Shown here: positions 17,091 through 25,545 of the stretch, one piece after another
How positions within the stretch are numbered: the stretch's first letter is position 1
Layout of the letters: each line of letters begins with the position of its first letter
Assembly (NCBI GenBank): GCA_902826225.1
Contig: CADEED010000003.1
Span: 41,553-99,321, forward strand
From: an uncultured Pseudomonadota bacterium
GTDB taxonomy: Bacteria; Pseudomonadota; Gammaproteobacteria; Steroidobacterales; Steroidobacteraceae
Reading direction: 5' to 3'
Length of the DNA: 57,769 nt
Notes under the pieces: generated by a model
The model's database searches: none
The model's input: only the letters and a program-made list of their open reading frames with translations
Told to the model about the DNA's origin: nothing
Made by a program: the position numbers and the translations under genes

Positions 17091-18677
17091 TCAGCCTTCG
17101 CGCGCCAGGCGTTGCCGGAGCGCCGCGCGATCGGGCTTGCCGTTCGCGTTGTAGGGCATCTGGTCCACCACGTGGATTTCCGCGGGCACCATGTACAGCG
17201 GCAGGTGCATGCGGCAGTGCTTGCGGATGCGTTCGACGAGTGTGTCGTCGCGCTGTGCGCCCGCCACCGCGAGGCCGACGCGTTGGCCCAGCACGAGATC
17301 GGGCAGCCCCACGGCGGCGCTCTCGCGCACGCCATCGACTTCCGCGACCACGTCTTCGATCTCCGACGGACTCACGCGGTAACCCGATGTCTTGATGAGC
17401 TGATCCGCGCGCGCGACGAAGTAGAGAAATCCCTCGGCGTCGGCGCGTACGACGTCGCCCGACCACACGGCCAGCTCGCCGGCGCGCGCGCTGCCCGCGG
17501 CGGTGGGCAGCGGCCGGAAGCGCTGCGCCGTCGCGGCTGCATCGCCCCAGTAACCGAGCGTCACCAGCGACCCGCAGTGCACGAGTTCGCCGGGTTCGTC
17601 GACCGCGCAGCGGCTGCCGTCGGGGCGCAGCACCAGTATTTCCTGTTCCGGGATCGCCTTGCCGATCGAGCCCGGCCGATGCTCGAGTTGCGCCGGGTCG
17701 AGGTAGGTAGACCGGAAAGCCTCGGTCAGGCCGTACATGCTGAACAGCCGGGTCTGCGGGAGGCGCGCCCGCAGGTGGCGGATCAGCGTCGCGTGGAATG
17801 CGCCGCCCGAATTGGTGACGTAGCGCAGGTGCGTGGCGACCTCACGCGGCCATTCCGCGCCGACGAGGTGCGCCCACATGGTGGGGACGCCGGCCAGCCC
17901 GGTGATCTTCTCCGCGGCGAGTTCCTGCAGCGCCGTCGCCGCGAGCGAGAAATTGGTGAGCACCGCGCAAGCGCCGACGTGGAATGCCGTGGTGACCTGG
18001 CTCAGCCCGTAGTCGAAGCTCAGCGGCAGCGCGGCCAGCAGGCGGTCGTCGGCGGTGTTGCCGAGATAGCCCGCGACGATGGCGGCGCCGCTCACGAGGT
18101 TGCTATGCGAGAGCACCACGCCCTTCGATCGGCCCGTGCTGCCGGAGGTGTAGAGGATGGCGGCGGGCGCGTCGTCGTGCAGCGGTACGCGCGGCGCCAC
18201 GCCATGCGCATGCAGGTCCGCATGCCGCAGCAGCGTGATGCCGGCCGGCGCGGCGGCCGTGTCGACCTCGTCTGTGACCAGCAGCGTGCGCAACGCGTGA
18301 CGGCCGGCGGCCGCCTGCAGCGCATGCGGCAGCAGGTTTTCGCTGGTGACCAGCATTCGCGCGCCGCTGTCGGCGAGCACGTGTTCGAGCTGGCGGGCCC
18401 GCAGCAACGGCGACAGCGGGATGAAGAGGGCGCCCAGCCGCGAGCAGGCGAGCGCGAGCTCGATGACCTCGGGCCGGTTGCCTAGATAGAGCGCGACCCG
18501 GTCGCCCGCACCCACGCCGAGCGCGGCGAGGCCGGCGGCGGCGCGTTCGCTGGCCGCGCGCAGCTCGGCATACGTGAAATCCTGGCCCTTGAAGCGCAGT
18601 GCCGCCGACCCGCGCGCATGCGCGGGAGCCAGATCGACCAGATCGTGCAAGAGCCGCTTTTCGGGCGCAGGCTCCAT
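17091..18677 (-). CDS. AMP-forming acyl-CoA ligase, exosortase A-associated type
   Basis: The 528-residue enzyme has the full set of class I adenylation motifs: ILYTSGSTGRSKGVVLSHSN, SMYGLTEAFRS, SGDVVRADAEGFLYFVARADQ, LIKTSGYRVSPSEIEDV and the C-terminal lysine in PYNANGKPDR. It probably activates a carboxylic acid used to decorate the polysaccharide. It belongs to the ligase family that recurs in XrtA loci next to a decarboxylase and a carrier protein, neither of which lies beside it here. I chose the ATG at 18677 because a perfect ribosome binding site precedes it; a TTG nine codons upstream has none. It is the last gene of the - strand operon and converges on the + operon. Confidence 0.88.
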   Translation of the reverse strand: MEPAPEKRLLHDLVDLAPAHARGSAALRFKGQDFTYAELRAASERAAAGLAALGVGAGDRVALYLGNRPEVIELALACSRLGALFIPLSPLLRARQLEHVLADSGARMLVTSENLLPHALQAAAGRHALRTLLVTDEVDTAAAPAGITLLRHADLHAHGVAPRVPLHDDAPAAILYTSGSTGRSKGVVLSHSNLVSGAAIVAGYLGNTADDRLLAALPLSFDYGLSQVTTAFHVGACAVLTNFSLAATALQELAAEKITGLAGVPTMWAHLVGAEWPREVATHLRYVTNSGGAFHATLIRHLRARLPQTRLFSMYGLTEAFRSTYLDPAQLEHRPGSIGKAIPEQEILVLRPDGSRCAVDEPGELVHCGSLVTLGYWGDAAATAQRFRPLPTAAGSARAGELAVWSGDVVRADAEGFLYFVARADQLIKTSGYRVSPSEIEDVVAEVDGVRESAAVGLPDLVLGQRVGLAVAGAQRDDTLVERIRKHCRMHLPLYMVPAEIHVVDQMPYNANGKPDRAALRQRLAREG

Positions 18678-18679
18678 CG

Positions 18680-18688
18680 CCACCCCTC
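18680..18688 (-). promoter_or_regulatory. Ribosome binding site fixing the ligase start
   Basis: Reading the - strand, GAGGGGTGG ends 2 to 3 bases before the ATG at 18677, with its AGG core about 7 bases away. It supports the ATG over the upstream TTG at 18704. Confidence 0.55.
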
Positions 18689-18768
18689 GGATTGGTTCAA
18701 ACAAGCAAGGTCAAAGATGGACTATTGGCGCGGGCCGCGCCAGCCGGATTTCCGGATTCGTCGACTGA

Positions 18769-19941
18769 CTACCGCTTCACGAGACCGGCGTAGATCCCCT
18801 CGTATTCGCGGGTCATGTGCTCCACGGTGAAACGGTTCTCGACCTTGGCGTAGGCCGCGGCGCCGAGGCGCGCGCGCAGGTCGGCGTCGTCGACGAGGCG
18901 GCGCAGCGCCGCCGTCATGCCGTCGATGTCCTGCTTCTCGACGATCAATCCGTCCTTGCCGTCCTCGACGACGTGCGGGTTCTCTCCGACACGGGTGGCG
19001 ACGACGGCCTTGCCGGCAGCCATGCCCTCGAGCAGGGCGATCGACATCGCTTCCCACAGCGACGGCTGGAAGAAGATGTCCGCGGCGGGCAGCGCATTGT
19101 GAGCGGCGTCCTGCACCCAGCCCGGGAGCTGTACGGTGTCCTCGAGGCCGAGCTCGCGGATCGCGGCTTCGAGGCGCGGCCGCAGCTTGCCGTCGCCGAT
19201 GATCACGAAGCGCACGTTGTCGCGCTCCGCGCGCAGTTTCTTCGCGACCGCGAGCAGGTCGAACAACCCCTTCTGCTCGATGAACGTGGCCAGCGTCGCG
19301 ATGACGACGGGTTCGCCGGGCGCCTTCACCGCGGGCTTGCGATGCTTCGCGGCTTCGCGGAACGCGGCGAACGCGACGCCGTTCCACACCTTGCCGAGGC
19401 GCACATCGCTCAGGTGCAGGACGTCCTGGATGGCGCGACGCTGCACTTCGCCCACCGCGTAGAGGCGCGTCGCGAAGCGCGAGAACAGTTTCTCCATGCG
19501 CAGATCGCCGGGCGCGCGGTGCGGGTAATTGCCGAAGTGGTAGGTGTGGATGAACCTGAGGCCGGGGGTCAGCAGCTTGCACACCGCGGCGTCGGCCAGC
19601 GCATCGGCGGTGTGGGAGTGCACGATGTCGATGCGCTTCTCGCGGATGATCCGGCGCATCTTGAGAAACGTGAAGTAGTCGGGCTTCGTCTGTGCGGGAT
19701 CGCGCAGGACGCGGACGTCGACGCCCTTGCGCCGCAGGTCCTCGCCGATGCCGCCCAGGGTCTTGAGACAGCAGACGGTGATGTCGAATCGTTCGCGGTC
19801 GATGGTCTCCGCGATGCGCTGGATCACGACCTCGGCGCCGCCGATGCCCAGGCCTTCGATCGCCATCATGACGTTGATGCGGCGCCGGCCGGCCGTGGCG
19901 GGCGCGCGCTGCGCCGCATCGACGAGCGACAGGTCGCTCAT
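18769..19941 (-). CDS. Family 4 glycosyltransferase
   Basis: The 390-residue GT-B protein carries VMMAIEGLGIGGAEVVIQRI in the acceptor domain (the glycine-rich loop GIGGAE is typical), DIVHSHTADALADAA, ATLATFIEQKGL.DLL, and the EX7E motif in FFQPSLWEAMSIALLEGMAAGKAV. The enzyme should act in the cytoplasm at the membrane on a polyprenyl-linked acceptor. The ATG start overlaps the stop of the upstream GT2-dehydrogenase fusion by 4 bases, so the two are translationally coupled. The gene is followed by about 90 bases before the ligase gene, in which I see no terminator. Confidence 0.91.
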   Translation of the reverse strand: MSDLSLVDAAQRAPATAGRRRINVMMAIEGLGIGGAEVVIQRIAETIDRERFDITVCCLKTLGGIGEDLRRKGVDVRVLRDPAQTKPDYFTFLKMRRIIREKRIDIVHSHTADALADAAVCKLLTPGLRFIHTYHFGNYPHRAPGDLRMEKLFSRFATRLYAVGEVQRRAIQDVLHLSDVRLGKVWNGVAFAAFREAAKHRKPAVKAPGEPVVIATLATFIEQKGLFDLLAVAKKLRAERDNVRFVIIGDGKLRPRLEAAIRELGLEDTVQLPGWVQDAAHNALPAADIFFQPSLWEAMSIALLEGMAAGKAVVATRVGENPHVVEDGKDGLIVEKQDIDGMTAALRRLVDDADLRARLGAAAYAKVENRFTVEHMTREYEGIYAGLVKR

Positions 19942-21854
19942 GTCGCGGAAGCGTCCGCCGTCAGCATGACCTTCAGTGCGACGCGGGAACGCGCCGTCTC
20001 AAAGGCCTGCTCGAACTGCTCGAGCGGGTAGGCGGAGCGCAGGAAGGGGCGGGCGTCGATCGACGGCAGCAGCGCGAGCGCATCGTCGAAATCGCGGCGG
20101 GTGCTGCCGAGCGAACCCACGATGGAGCGGTCGTGCGCGAGCAGCGAGGCGACGCCGAATACCTGGTCGACTGGCGGCTGGCCGAGCAGCAGCACGGCGG
20201 CGCCCGGCGGCGCGTCCTGCAACAGGCTCGCGATCGTCGTGGCGTCGCCCGTGGTCTCGATGAACCACTCGAACTGCCCGAGATCCTGCCATTGCTGCGA
20301 AGTCGCGACGGCGCCGTTGAGCGCCTCGAGGTGTGCAGGCTCGGGGTCGAACGCCGTCACCTTGTGCCCGCGCGCGGCGAGCACCAGCGCGGCGAGATGA
20401 CCCGTGGTGCCCGCGCCGATCACGGCGCAGCGCATGGGGCGATGCGATTGCCCGAGGCGGCGCAATCCCTTGAGGACGGCGGCCAGTGGCCCCGTGAGCG
20501 CGGCCTTGGCGAGCGGCACGTCGGCCGGCACGCGGTGCGCGTAGCGCGCGCGCGTGACGAAATAGCCGGCGCAGGCGCCGTCTTCGCCCACGACGCCGAC
20601 TTCACGCCAGTCGCGGCAGCGGAACACCTCGTCGCGCTTGCACTCGTCGCACTCGCCGCAGCCCTGGATGTGCTCGACGACGACCCGATCGCCCTCGCTG
20701 AAGTCGGTGACGCGGGGGCCGAGCGAGACGAAGGTGCCAGAGGACGCCTGGCCGGGAACGATGGGGTAGATAGGCGCGTTGCGGCGCGTCGTGCCGGGCT
20801 TGCCGTCGATGATCTGCAGGTCGCTGGCACAGATGCCGACGTGCGAGACGCGTACGAGGATCTCGCCGGGCTTGAGGCTCGGGACGGCGCGGTCCTCGAG
20901 CTGCACCTTGTTCGGGCCGCGCACCACGAGGGCCTGGAATTCCTTGCGCTCCAGGAACTCCTCGCGCATCACGATCTCGGCGCGGCGCGCCGGGTTCGTG
21001 AGGAACTTGCTGTCGAAGATCCCCTTGAGCGTGCCGGCGGTCTTCTCCCAGCGAAAGCGCAGGATCTCGCCGGCGAGGCCGAAGAATTTCCCGGCCCGTG
21101 CCGCGAGCCACAGATCGTGCACGCACCACGTCAGCTCGCGGACCACCTCGCCCGGAATGTGGCGGAAGATGCGGATGCCGACCCAGCGTGCCGCGATGGC
21201 CTCGCGGTAGTAGCGGCGGCGGACCTGCGGCCAGGTCTCCGTGTGGACGTGGATGATGCAGGCTTCCGGCGCGTACACGACCGCGCGGTCGAGTTCGAGC
21301 CAGTGCTTCGCCCAGTCGATGTCCTCGAGGCCGGGCAGGCCTTCGTCGAACGGGTACTCGAGACTCAGCTGGCGCTTCACCGCGGAGTTCGCGTTGTTGG
21401 CGAACGGGTCGTCGGCGTCGATGAGACGTTCCCGGTTCGGGAACACGCGTTCGAAATCGCGCGACTCGGAGAACTTGGACACCGCGTGCCCGCGCTGTCC
21501 GCCGTAGGTCATCGCGACCTCGTGCCGCTTCAGCGGCGCGATCAGTTTCTCGAGCCAGAATTCATCGGACGGGATCGCATGCGCCGAGAGCATCGCGACG
21601 TACTGGCCGCGCGACTCCTGGATGCCGAAGTTGAGCGAGTGCCCGAACGTGAAATCCTCGGAGCGCAGCCGGATGACCCGCGCGCCGTTGGCCGCCGCGA
21701 TGTCGCGCGTGGCGTCGACGGAGCCGGAGTCCACCAACAGCACTTCGAAGTCACGGTAGCGTTGCTTGTGCAGGGCCTGGAAGACCTCGGGCAGCCAGCG
21801 CTCCTCGTTCATCGCGCGGATCAGGACCGTCGTTTCGGGCTGCGGGCTGGACAT
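19938..21854 (-). CDS. Fusion of family 2 glycosyltransferase and zinc-type alcohol dehydrogenase
   Basis: This 638-residue protein has two unrelated enzymes in one uninterrupted frame. Residues 1-285 are a GT2 domain (TVLIRAMNEERWL, VLLVDSGSVD, GQYVAMLSAHAIPSDEFW, GLEDIDWAKHW), with His in place of Asp at the DxD site. Residues 305-638 are a medium-chain dehydrogenase. The structural zinc cysteines are present (Cys399, 402, 405, 413 in CGECDEC...C), as are a Rossmann motif GAGTTG and Cys342 in GICASD. However, the usual GHE reads GQA (368-370), and the Glu of EPLA is Gly (about 455), so two catalytic zinc ligands are missing. A TTG at 21869 is an alternative start. It probably makes and transfers a modified sugar (inference). 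Confidence 0.85.
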   Translation of the reverse strand: MSSPQPETTVLIRAMNEERWLPEVFQALHKQRYRDFEVLLVDSGSVDATRDIAAANGARVIRLRSEDFTFGHSLNFGIQESRGQYVAMLSAHAIPSDEFWLEKLIAPLKRHEVAMTYGGQRGHAVSKFSESRDFERVFPNRERLIDADDPFANNANSAVKRQLSLEYPFDEGLPGLEDIDWAKHWLELDRAVVYAPEACIIHVHTETWPQVRRRYYREAIAARWVGIRIFRHIPGEVVRELTWCVHDLWLAARAGKFFGLAGEILRFRWEKTAGTLKGIFDSKFLTNPARRAEIVMREEFLERKEFQALVVRGPNKVQLEDRAVPSLKPGEILVRVSHVGICASDLQIIDGKPGTTRRNAPIYPIVPGQASSGTFVSLGPRVTDFSEGDRVVVEHIQGCGECDECKRDEVFRCRDWREVGVVGEDGACAGYFVTRARYAHRVPADVPLAKAALTGPLAAVLKGLRRLGQSHRPMRCAVIGAGTTGHLAALVLAARGHKVTAFDPEPAHLEALNGAVATSQQWQDLGQFEWFIETTGDATTIASLLQDAPPGAAVLLLGQPPVDQVFGVASLLAHDRSIVGSLGSTRRDFDDALALLPSIDARPFLRSAYPLEQFEQAFETARSRVALKVMLTADASAT

Positions 21855-22055
21855 CGTGCTGGCGGTCAACTGGCTGATTTATAAGATTATTGGGGGGCGG
21901 TCGCGCGGGCGACGCGGAGCGCAGTGTATCCGGCGGCCAATGACAAATACGCGCAGGCGGGCGGCCACCGTGGTCGTTTGGGAACTGGTTCCCAGATCGG
22001 CCGCGCCAGCCCGGGCAGAACATAACGCGGCGGAGACTTGCCCGGTCGGCAGGGG

Positions 22056-23297
22056 CTATTTGCGCGAGCGGAGGTTCCGCCAGATGCCCGAAAACAGCAT
22101 GCGGGCGGTCACGTAGAGCGTTTCGAGCGAGTACCGGATGTCCCGCCAGTCGAGGTCGAAGAACGCGACCCGCGGCTGGTAGGTCGTGAAGAGGTCGCGC
22201 CAGCCGATGAGGCCGGCCCGCCAGTAATTCGGGATCGCCGCGCCTTCGGCCCGCAGGACGATGTGCTTGAAGTAGCGGCCGTCGGGACCCACGGGCTCGA
22301 CGCGCCGGCCGGCCATGTCGCAGTAGTGCAGCCAGCAGAGGTCCACGCCGTTGTGAGGCGCGGCATCGCCACCGCCCGACAGGCGCGGATTGGCCTCGAT
22401 CAGCTTCACCTTGCCGTCGCGCGTGTCGCGCTTCACTTCGATCTCGCAGATGCCCGCGTATCCGACGGACCGCAACCACGCATCGCAGACGGCATCCGCC
22501 TCCGGATCGACCACGGGCACGGTGACCGTCGCGGGACCGAAGCCGAAGGGATCGCAGCGCCACTCGAGGAACAGCGCGTTCGCGATGCGCCGGCTGTTCG
22601 AATCGTACACGGATAGATAGACGCGCTTCGCCGTGTCGGGCCCCTCGATGATCTCCTGCAGGATGACGCTGGGCGTGAGCGCGGCCGCGAGCCGGTAGTT
22701 GGCCAGCAGCTCGGCGGCGGAACCGCAGATGGACACCTTTTGCCGCAGCAGCGGGTGGCCGGCGGGGAATTTCTCCCACTCGCGGAAGTGTCCCGGCTTG
22801 ATGAGGCAGGGATACATCGCGGTGCGTCCGAACTCGACGACCTGCGCCTCGCCCGCGACGAAGCGCGTGAGCGGCATCGGCATGCCGTGCTTCTCGGCGA
22901 GTTCGTACTGCGACTGCTTCTCGGCGAACAGGCCCTGCAGCGTGACGCCGGGCGAGAGCGTGAAGTGGGCGGCGAGCACGTCCCTGTGACGATAGATCGC
23001 CGTCACGAAGCGGTCGGAGCTCGCGATGAGGATGGGTTTGCCCCCGAGCTCGCGCGACAGATCGAGCATGAAGGCCAGCCATTCGGCCGGCTTGTAGTCC
23101 GGGTCGGGACAGAGCCGCGCCGGGCCGTAGATCGAACGAAAGCCCGGCATGCCGCCCGTGCAGTCGAACATGACCGCGCGCACGCCGCGGCGCTGCAGGC
23201 TGCGCACGCCGAGCACGCCGGTCTGGAACGCGCCCGCGATGACGGCGCTGGGCCAGCCCGCGTCGGCGCGCGTCGGATTGCCGGCCGGCGACGTCAC
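22056..23297 (-). CDS. ATP-grasp ligase domain protein
   Basis: The 413-residue protein has an N-terminal pre-ATP-grasp Rossmann part (PSAVIAGAFQTGVLGVRSL). It is followed by an ATP-grasp core with PCLIKPGHFREWEKF, VILQEIIEGPDTAKRVYLS, GICEIEVKRD and the metal-binding KLIEANPRLSGGGD. ATP-grasp ligases of this kind join a carboxylate to an amine through an acylphosphate; in EPS loci they are thought to attach amino acids or similar groups to sugars. The start is a GTG lying one base after the stop of the upstream deacetylase gene; codons before it belong to an antisense-like extension without conservation. The substrate is unknown. Confidence 0.84.
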   Translation of the reverse strand: MTSPAGNPTRADAGWPSAVIAGAFQTGVLGVRSLQRRGVRAVMFDCTGGMPGFRSIYGPARLCPDPDYKPAEWLAFMLDLSRELGGKPILIASSDRFVTAIYRHRDVLAAHFTLSPGVTLQGLFAEKQSQYELAEKHGMPMPLTRFVAGEAQVVEFGRTAMYPCLIKPGHFREWEKFPAGHPLLRQKVSICGSAAELLANYRLAAALTPSVILQEIIEGPDTAKRVYLSVYDSNSRRIANALFLEWRCDPFGFGPATVTVPVVDPEADAVCDAWLRSVGYAGICEIEVKRDTRDGKVKLIEANPRLSGGGDAAPHNGVDLCWLHYCDMAGRRVEPVGPDGRYFKHIVLRAEGAAIPNYWRAGLIGWRDLFTTYQPRVAFFDLDWRDIRYSLETLYVTARMLFSGIWRNLRSRK

Positions 23298-23298
23298 G

Positions 23299-24336
23299 TC
23301 AGAACCACGCGAGCAGGCGGCACAGGAATCCCCCGTTTGTCTGCGTGCCCTGTTCGGCGAAGTTGATGCGCCGCAGGCGCAGCGGATCGTCACCGGGCGA
23401 AACGAACCCGGGCACGGTCGTGAACGCCAGCGCAAACCCGGCATCGCGCGCCGCGCCGACGACCGTGTCGTCGTGGTCGCCGTTCGGGTAGGCGAGAAAT
23501 CGCGACTCGCTCGACAACCGCTCGCGCAACGCGCGCTTCGACTCCGAAAGCTCGCGCGCGACGCCCGACGCATCCAGCGACGTCAGTGGACGATGCGAGT
23601 GCGCGTGCGACTCGACGGCGATGACCCGGCTCCTGCGCAGCGCGTCCACCTGCGGCCACGTCATGAACCGGTCGTCGCCCACGCCCGAGGCGGAACTGCC
23701 GCTGGCCGAGAGGAATTCCTCCACGCGCGCGATGATCTCGTCGATCTCGGCGCGCGGCCGCGCCTTGAACTGCGTGACCACGCCGCGAATCGCGGCGCGT
23801 GCCGCGCGCTCGTCGAGCGCCAGCACGCCCGTGGCCTGCAGACCCGTGAACACGGGCGCGGCCTTCGCGCCCAGCCGCCACGCGGCGAGCAGCCGGCGCG
23901 CGAGACGTTCCTGCCAGAACGTATGCGGCGTGCCGACGAAGTCGGTCGCCACGAAGATGGTCGCGGGCACGCCGTACCTCTCGAGCGCAGGCAGTGCGTG
24001 CTCGACGTTGTCGAACCAGCCGTCGTCGAACGTGACGACGCAGGTTCGGGGCACCCAGGGGGTTTCGCCGGCGAGCATCGCGCGCAGTTGCTCGGCCGTC
24101 GCCGGGCGGAACAGGCGGCGCAGCAGGCGCAGGTGCCGGTCGAAAGTCGCGGCGGAAACGACGATCGCGTCCGACGAGAAAACGTCATCGGCCGGCAGCG
24201 CCGGCAGCACGCGGTGATACATCAGCACGACCGCGCGCCGCCGCGGTAGCAGGGCGGTCGCGATCCGCAGCACGCCGGTGTACCAGAGCGTGGCGGCGAC
24301 GAGTTGCTTGATGCCGGTTTTGACCGCGTTGAGCAT
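23299..24336 (-). CDS. Polysaccharide deacetylase (NodB domain), second copy
   Basis: The 345-residue protein begins with one hydrophobic region (QLVAATLWYTGVLRIATALL) that may anchor it to the inner membrane. NodB motifs follow: VVLMYHRV, the double-Asp TFDDGWFDN, PATIFVATDFVG, the His pair in AVESHAHSHRPLTS and FLAYPNGDHDD. Between motifs 1 and 2 there is an insertion of about 80 residues rich in Ala and Arg. This is the layout of CE4 enzymes of the WalW/IcaB-like group and not of the XrtA type at 3261. It probably removes N-acetyl groups from a sugar of the polymer. It sits 5 bases after the aminotransferase gene and 1 base before the ATP-grasp gene. Confidence 0.9.
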   Translation of the reverse strand: MLNAVKTGIKQLVAATLWYTGVLRIATALLPRRRAVVLMYHRVLPALPADDVFSSDAIVVSAATFDRHLRLLRRLFRPATAEQLRAMLAGETPWVPRTCVVTFDDGWFDNVEHALPALERYGVPATIFVATDFVGTPHTFWQERLARRLLAAWRLGAKAAPVFTGLQATGVLALDERAARAAIRGVVTQFKARPRAEIDEIIARVEEFLSASGSSASGVGDDRFMTWPQVDALRRSRVIAVESHAHSHRPLTSLDASGVARELSESKRALRERLSSESRFLAYPNGDHDDTVVGAARDAGFALAFTTVPGFVSPGDDPLRLRRINFAEQGTQTNGGFLCRLLAWF

Positions 24337-24341
24337 GGTTG

Positions 24342-25541
24342 TCAGGCGAGCACCCGGTCCGCGATCACGCGAACCCGTGAGGCCAGGTCGGCCGGAGCAT
24401 ACGCATGCGTCGGCAGCGTGACCACGCTGCGCGAGATCTCGATGGCGCCGGGTTGCGGTGCTTCCGCCGCGAGCAGCCGGCGGACTTCGGGCACGTTGGC
24501 GAGGGCCTCGGGGTACGAGAGCGTCGCGCCGATGCCGGCCGCGTCGAGCGCGGCGACGAACGGCGCGCGGCGCGCGGGATCCGTGACGAACACCGGGTAG
24601 CGCGTGAACACCGGCGCGGCGTCCGCCGCGACCTGCGGCAGGCGCAGGCCGGGTGCATCCGCGAGCGCCCGTGCGTAACGCCGCGCGTTCTCGATGCGCG
24701 CGCCGTTGATGGTCTCGAGTTTGCGCGCGAGTCGCAGGGCGAGCCCTGCCAGCAGCGGACTGAAGCGCGTCATCGGCGTCGGGGTCTCATACGTCGTGCG
24801 GCCCAGGCCGAGGCCGGGCAGCCGCGTGACGACCCCGTACATCGAAGGACGGAGCATTGCGCCATAGATGCCGGCCTTGAGCGCGAGTGCGAGGCCTTCG
24901 GCCGGCGTCGCCGCCGGCAGTGCTCGATGCTCCGCCTCGATGGCCGCGCCCAGCGAGCTGCGCGCGACGATCGCGCCGCCCTGGATGGTCGTGATGTTCT
25001 TGCCCTTGTCGAAGCTGTAGAGGCCGGCGTCGCCGAAGCCACCGACGGCGCGCGTGCCGCAGCGCGCGCCGAGCGCCTGGGCCGCGTCGTCGAGCATGAA
25101 GATGCCGCGCTCGGCCGCCAGCGCCTCGATGGCCGCGAGGTCGTTGGGGATTCCGTAGAGATTCGCCGTGACGATCGCGAGCACGCGGTCGGACTGCATC
25201 GCGCGCAGCTGGTCGAGATCGAAGCTCAGCGTGCGCGGGTCCACGTCGCAGAGCCGGACCTTGAGCCCGGCGCGCTCGATCGAGTTCGGCACGGAGTAGC
25301 AGGTGTAGCCCGGGACGATGACTTCATCGCGGCCCGGCATCGCGGCCGTCTTCATTGCGCGCAGGATCACCGACATGGCGGCGCGTCCCGAGGCCATGGT
25401 CCACGCGCGGGGCTGGCCGCTGTGCCGCGCGAGCAGCGCGCACAGTTCGTCGTCCGAACTGCGTTCGAACAATCCCGCACTCAACCCCGCGGCCAGGTCC
25501 GCGAAGCGCAGCGGAGTTCCGGCGGGCGCGATGTAGCTCAT
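24342..25541 (-). CDS. DegT/DnrJ/EryC1/StrS-family aminotransferase
   Basis: The 399-residue PLP enzyme has MASGRAAMSVILRAM (phosphate-binding Gly-Arg), EVIVPGYTCYSVPNSI, IVTANLYGIPNDL, FMLDDAAQALGA with the PLP-ring aspartate, and the Schiff-base lysine in LYSFDKGKNITTIQGG. DegT enzymes aminate keto-sugars bound to nucleotides, providing amino sugars such as those that deacetylases and acyltransferases then modify. No sugar dehydratase stands next to it; the nearest nucleotide-sugar enzyme is the decarboxylase at 53307. The gene is followed closely by the deacetylase and preceded by the FemAB gene (4-base gap), so all belong to one transcript. Confidence 0.9.
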   Translation of the reverse strand: MSYIAPAGTPLRFADLAAGLSAGLFERSSDDELCALLARHSGQPRAWTMASGRAAMSVILRAMKTAAMPGRDEVIVPGYTCYSVPNSIERAGLKVRLCDVDPRTLSFDLDQLRAMQSDRVLAIVTANLYGIPNDLAAIEALAAERGIFMLDDAAQALGARCGTRAVGGFGDAGLYSFDKGKNITTIQGGAIVARSSLGAAIEAEHRALPAATPAEGLALALKAGIYGAMLRPSMYGVVTRLPGLGLGRTTYETPTPMTRFSPLLAGLALRLARKLETINGARIENARRYARALADAPGLRLPQVAADAAPVFTRYPVFVTDPARRAPFVAALDAAGIGATLSYPEALANVPEVRRLLAAEAPQPGAIEISRSVVTLPTHAYAPADLASRVRVIADRVLA

Positions 25542-25545
25542 GGCG

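Noticed and set aside
15683..17335. A 550-codon open frame on the - strand opposite the O-antigen ligase gene
   Set aside because: It crosses two real genes and is low in complexity; the membrane protein on the + strand explains the region.
20133..21884. A 583-codon open frame on the + strand opposite the GT2-dehydrogenase fusion
   Set aside because: It is the antisense shadow of a gene with clear domains; its composition (Asp, Val, Ala, Arg repeats) is typical of complement frames.
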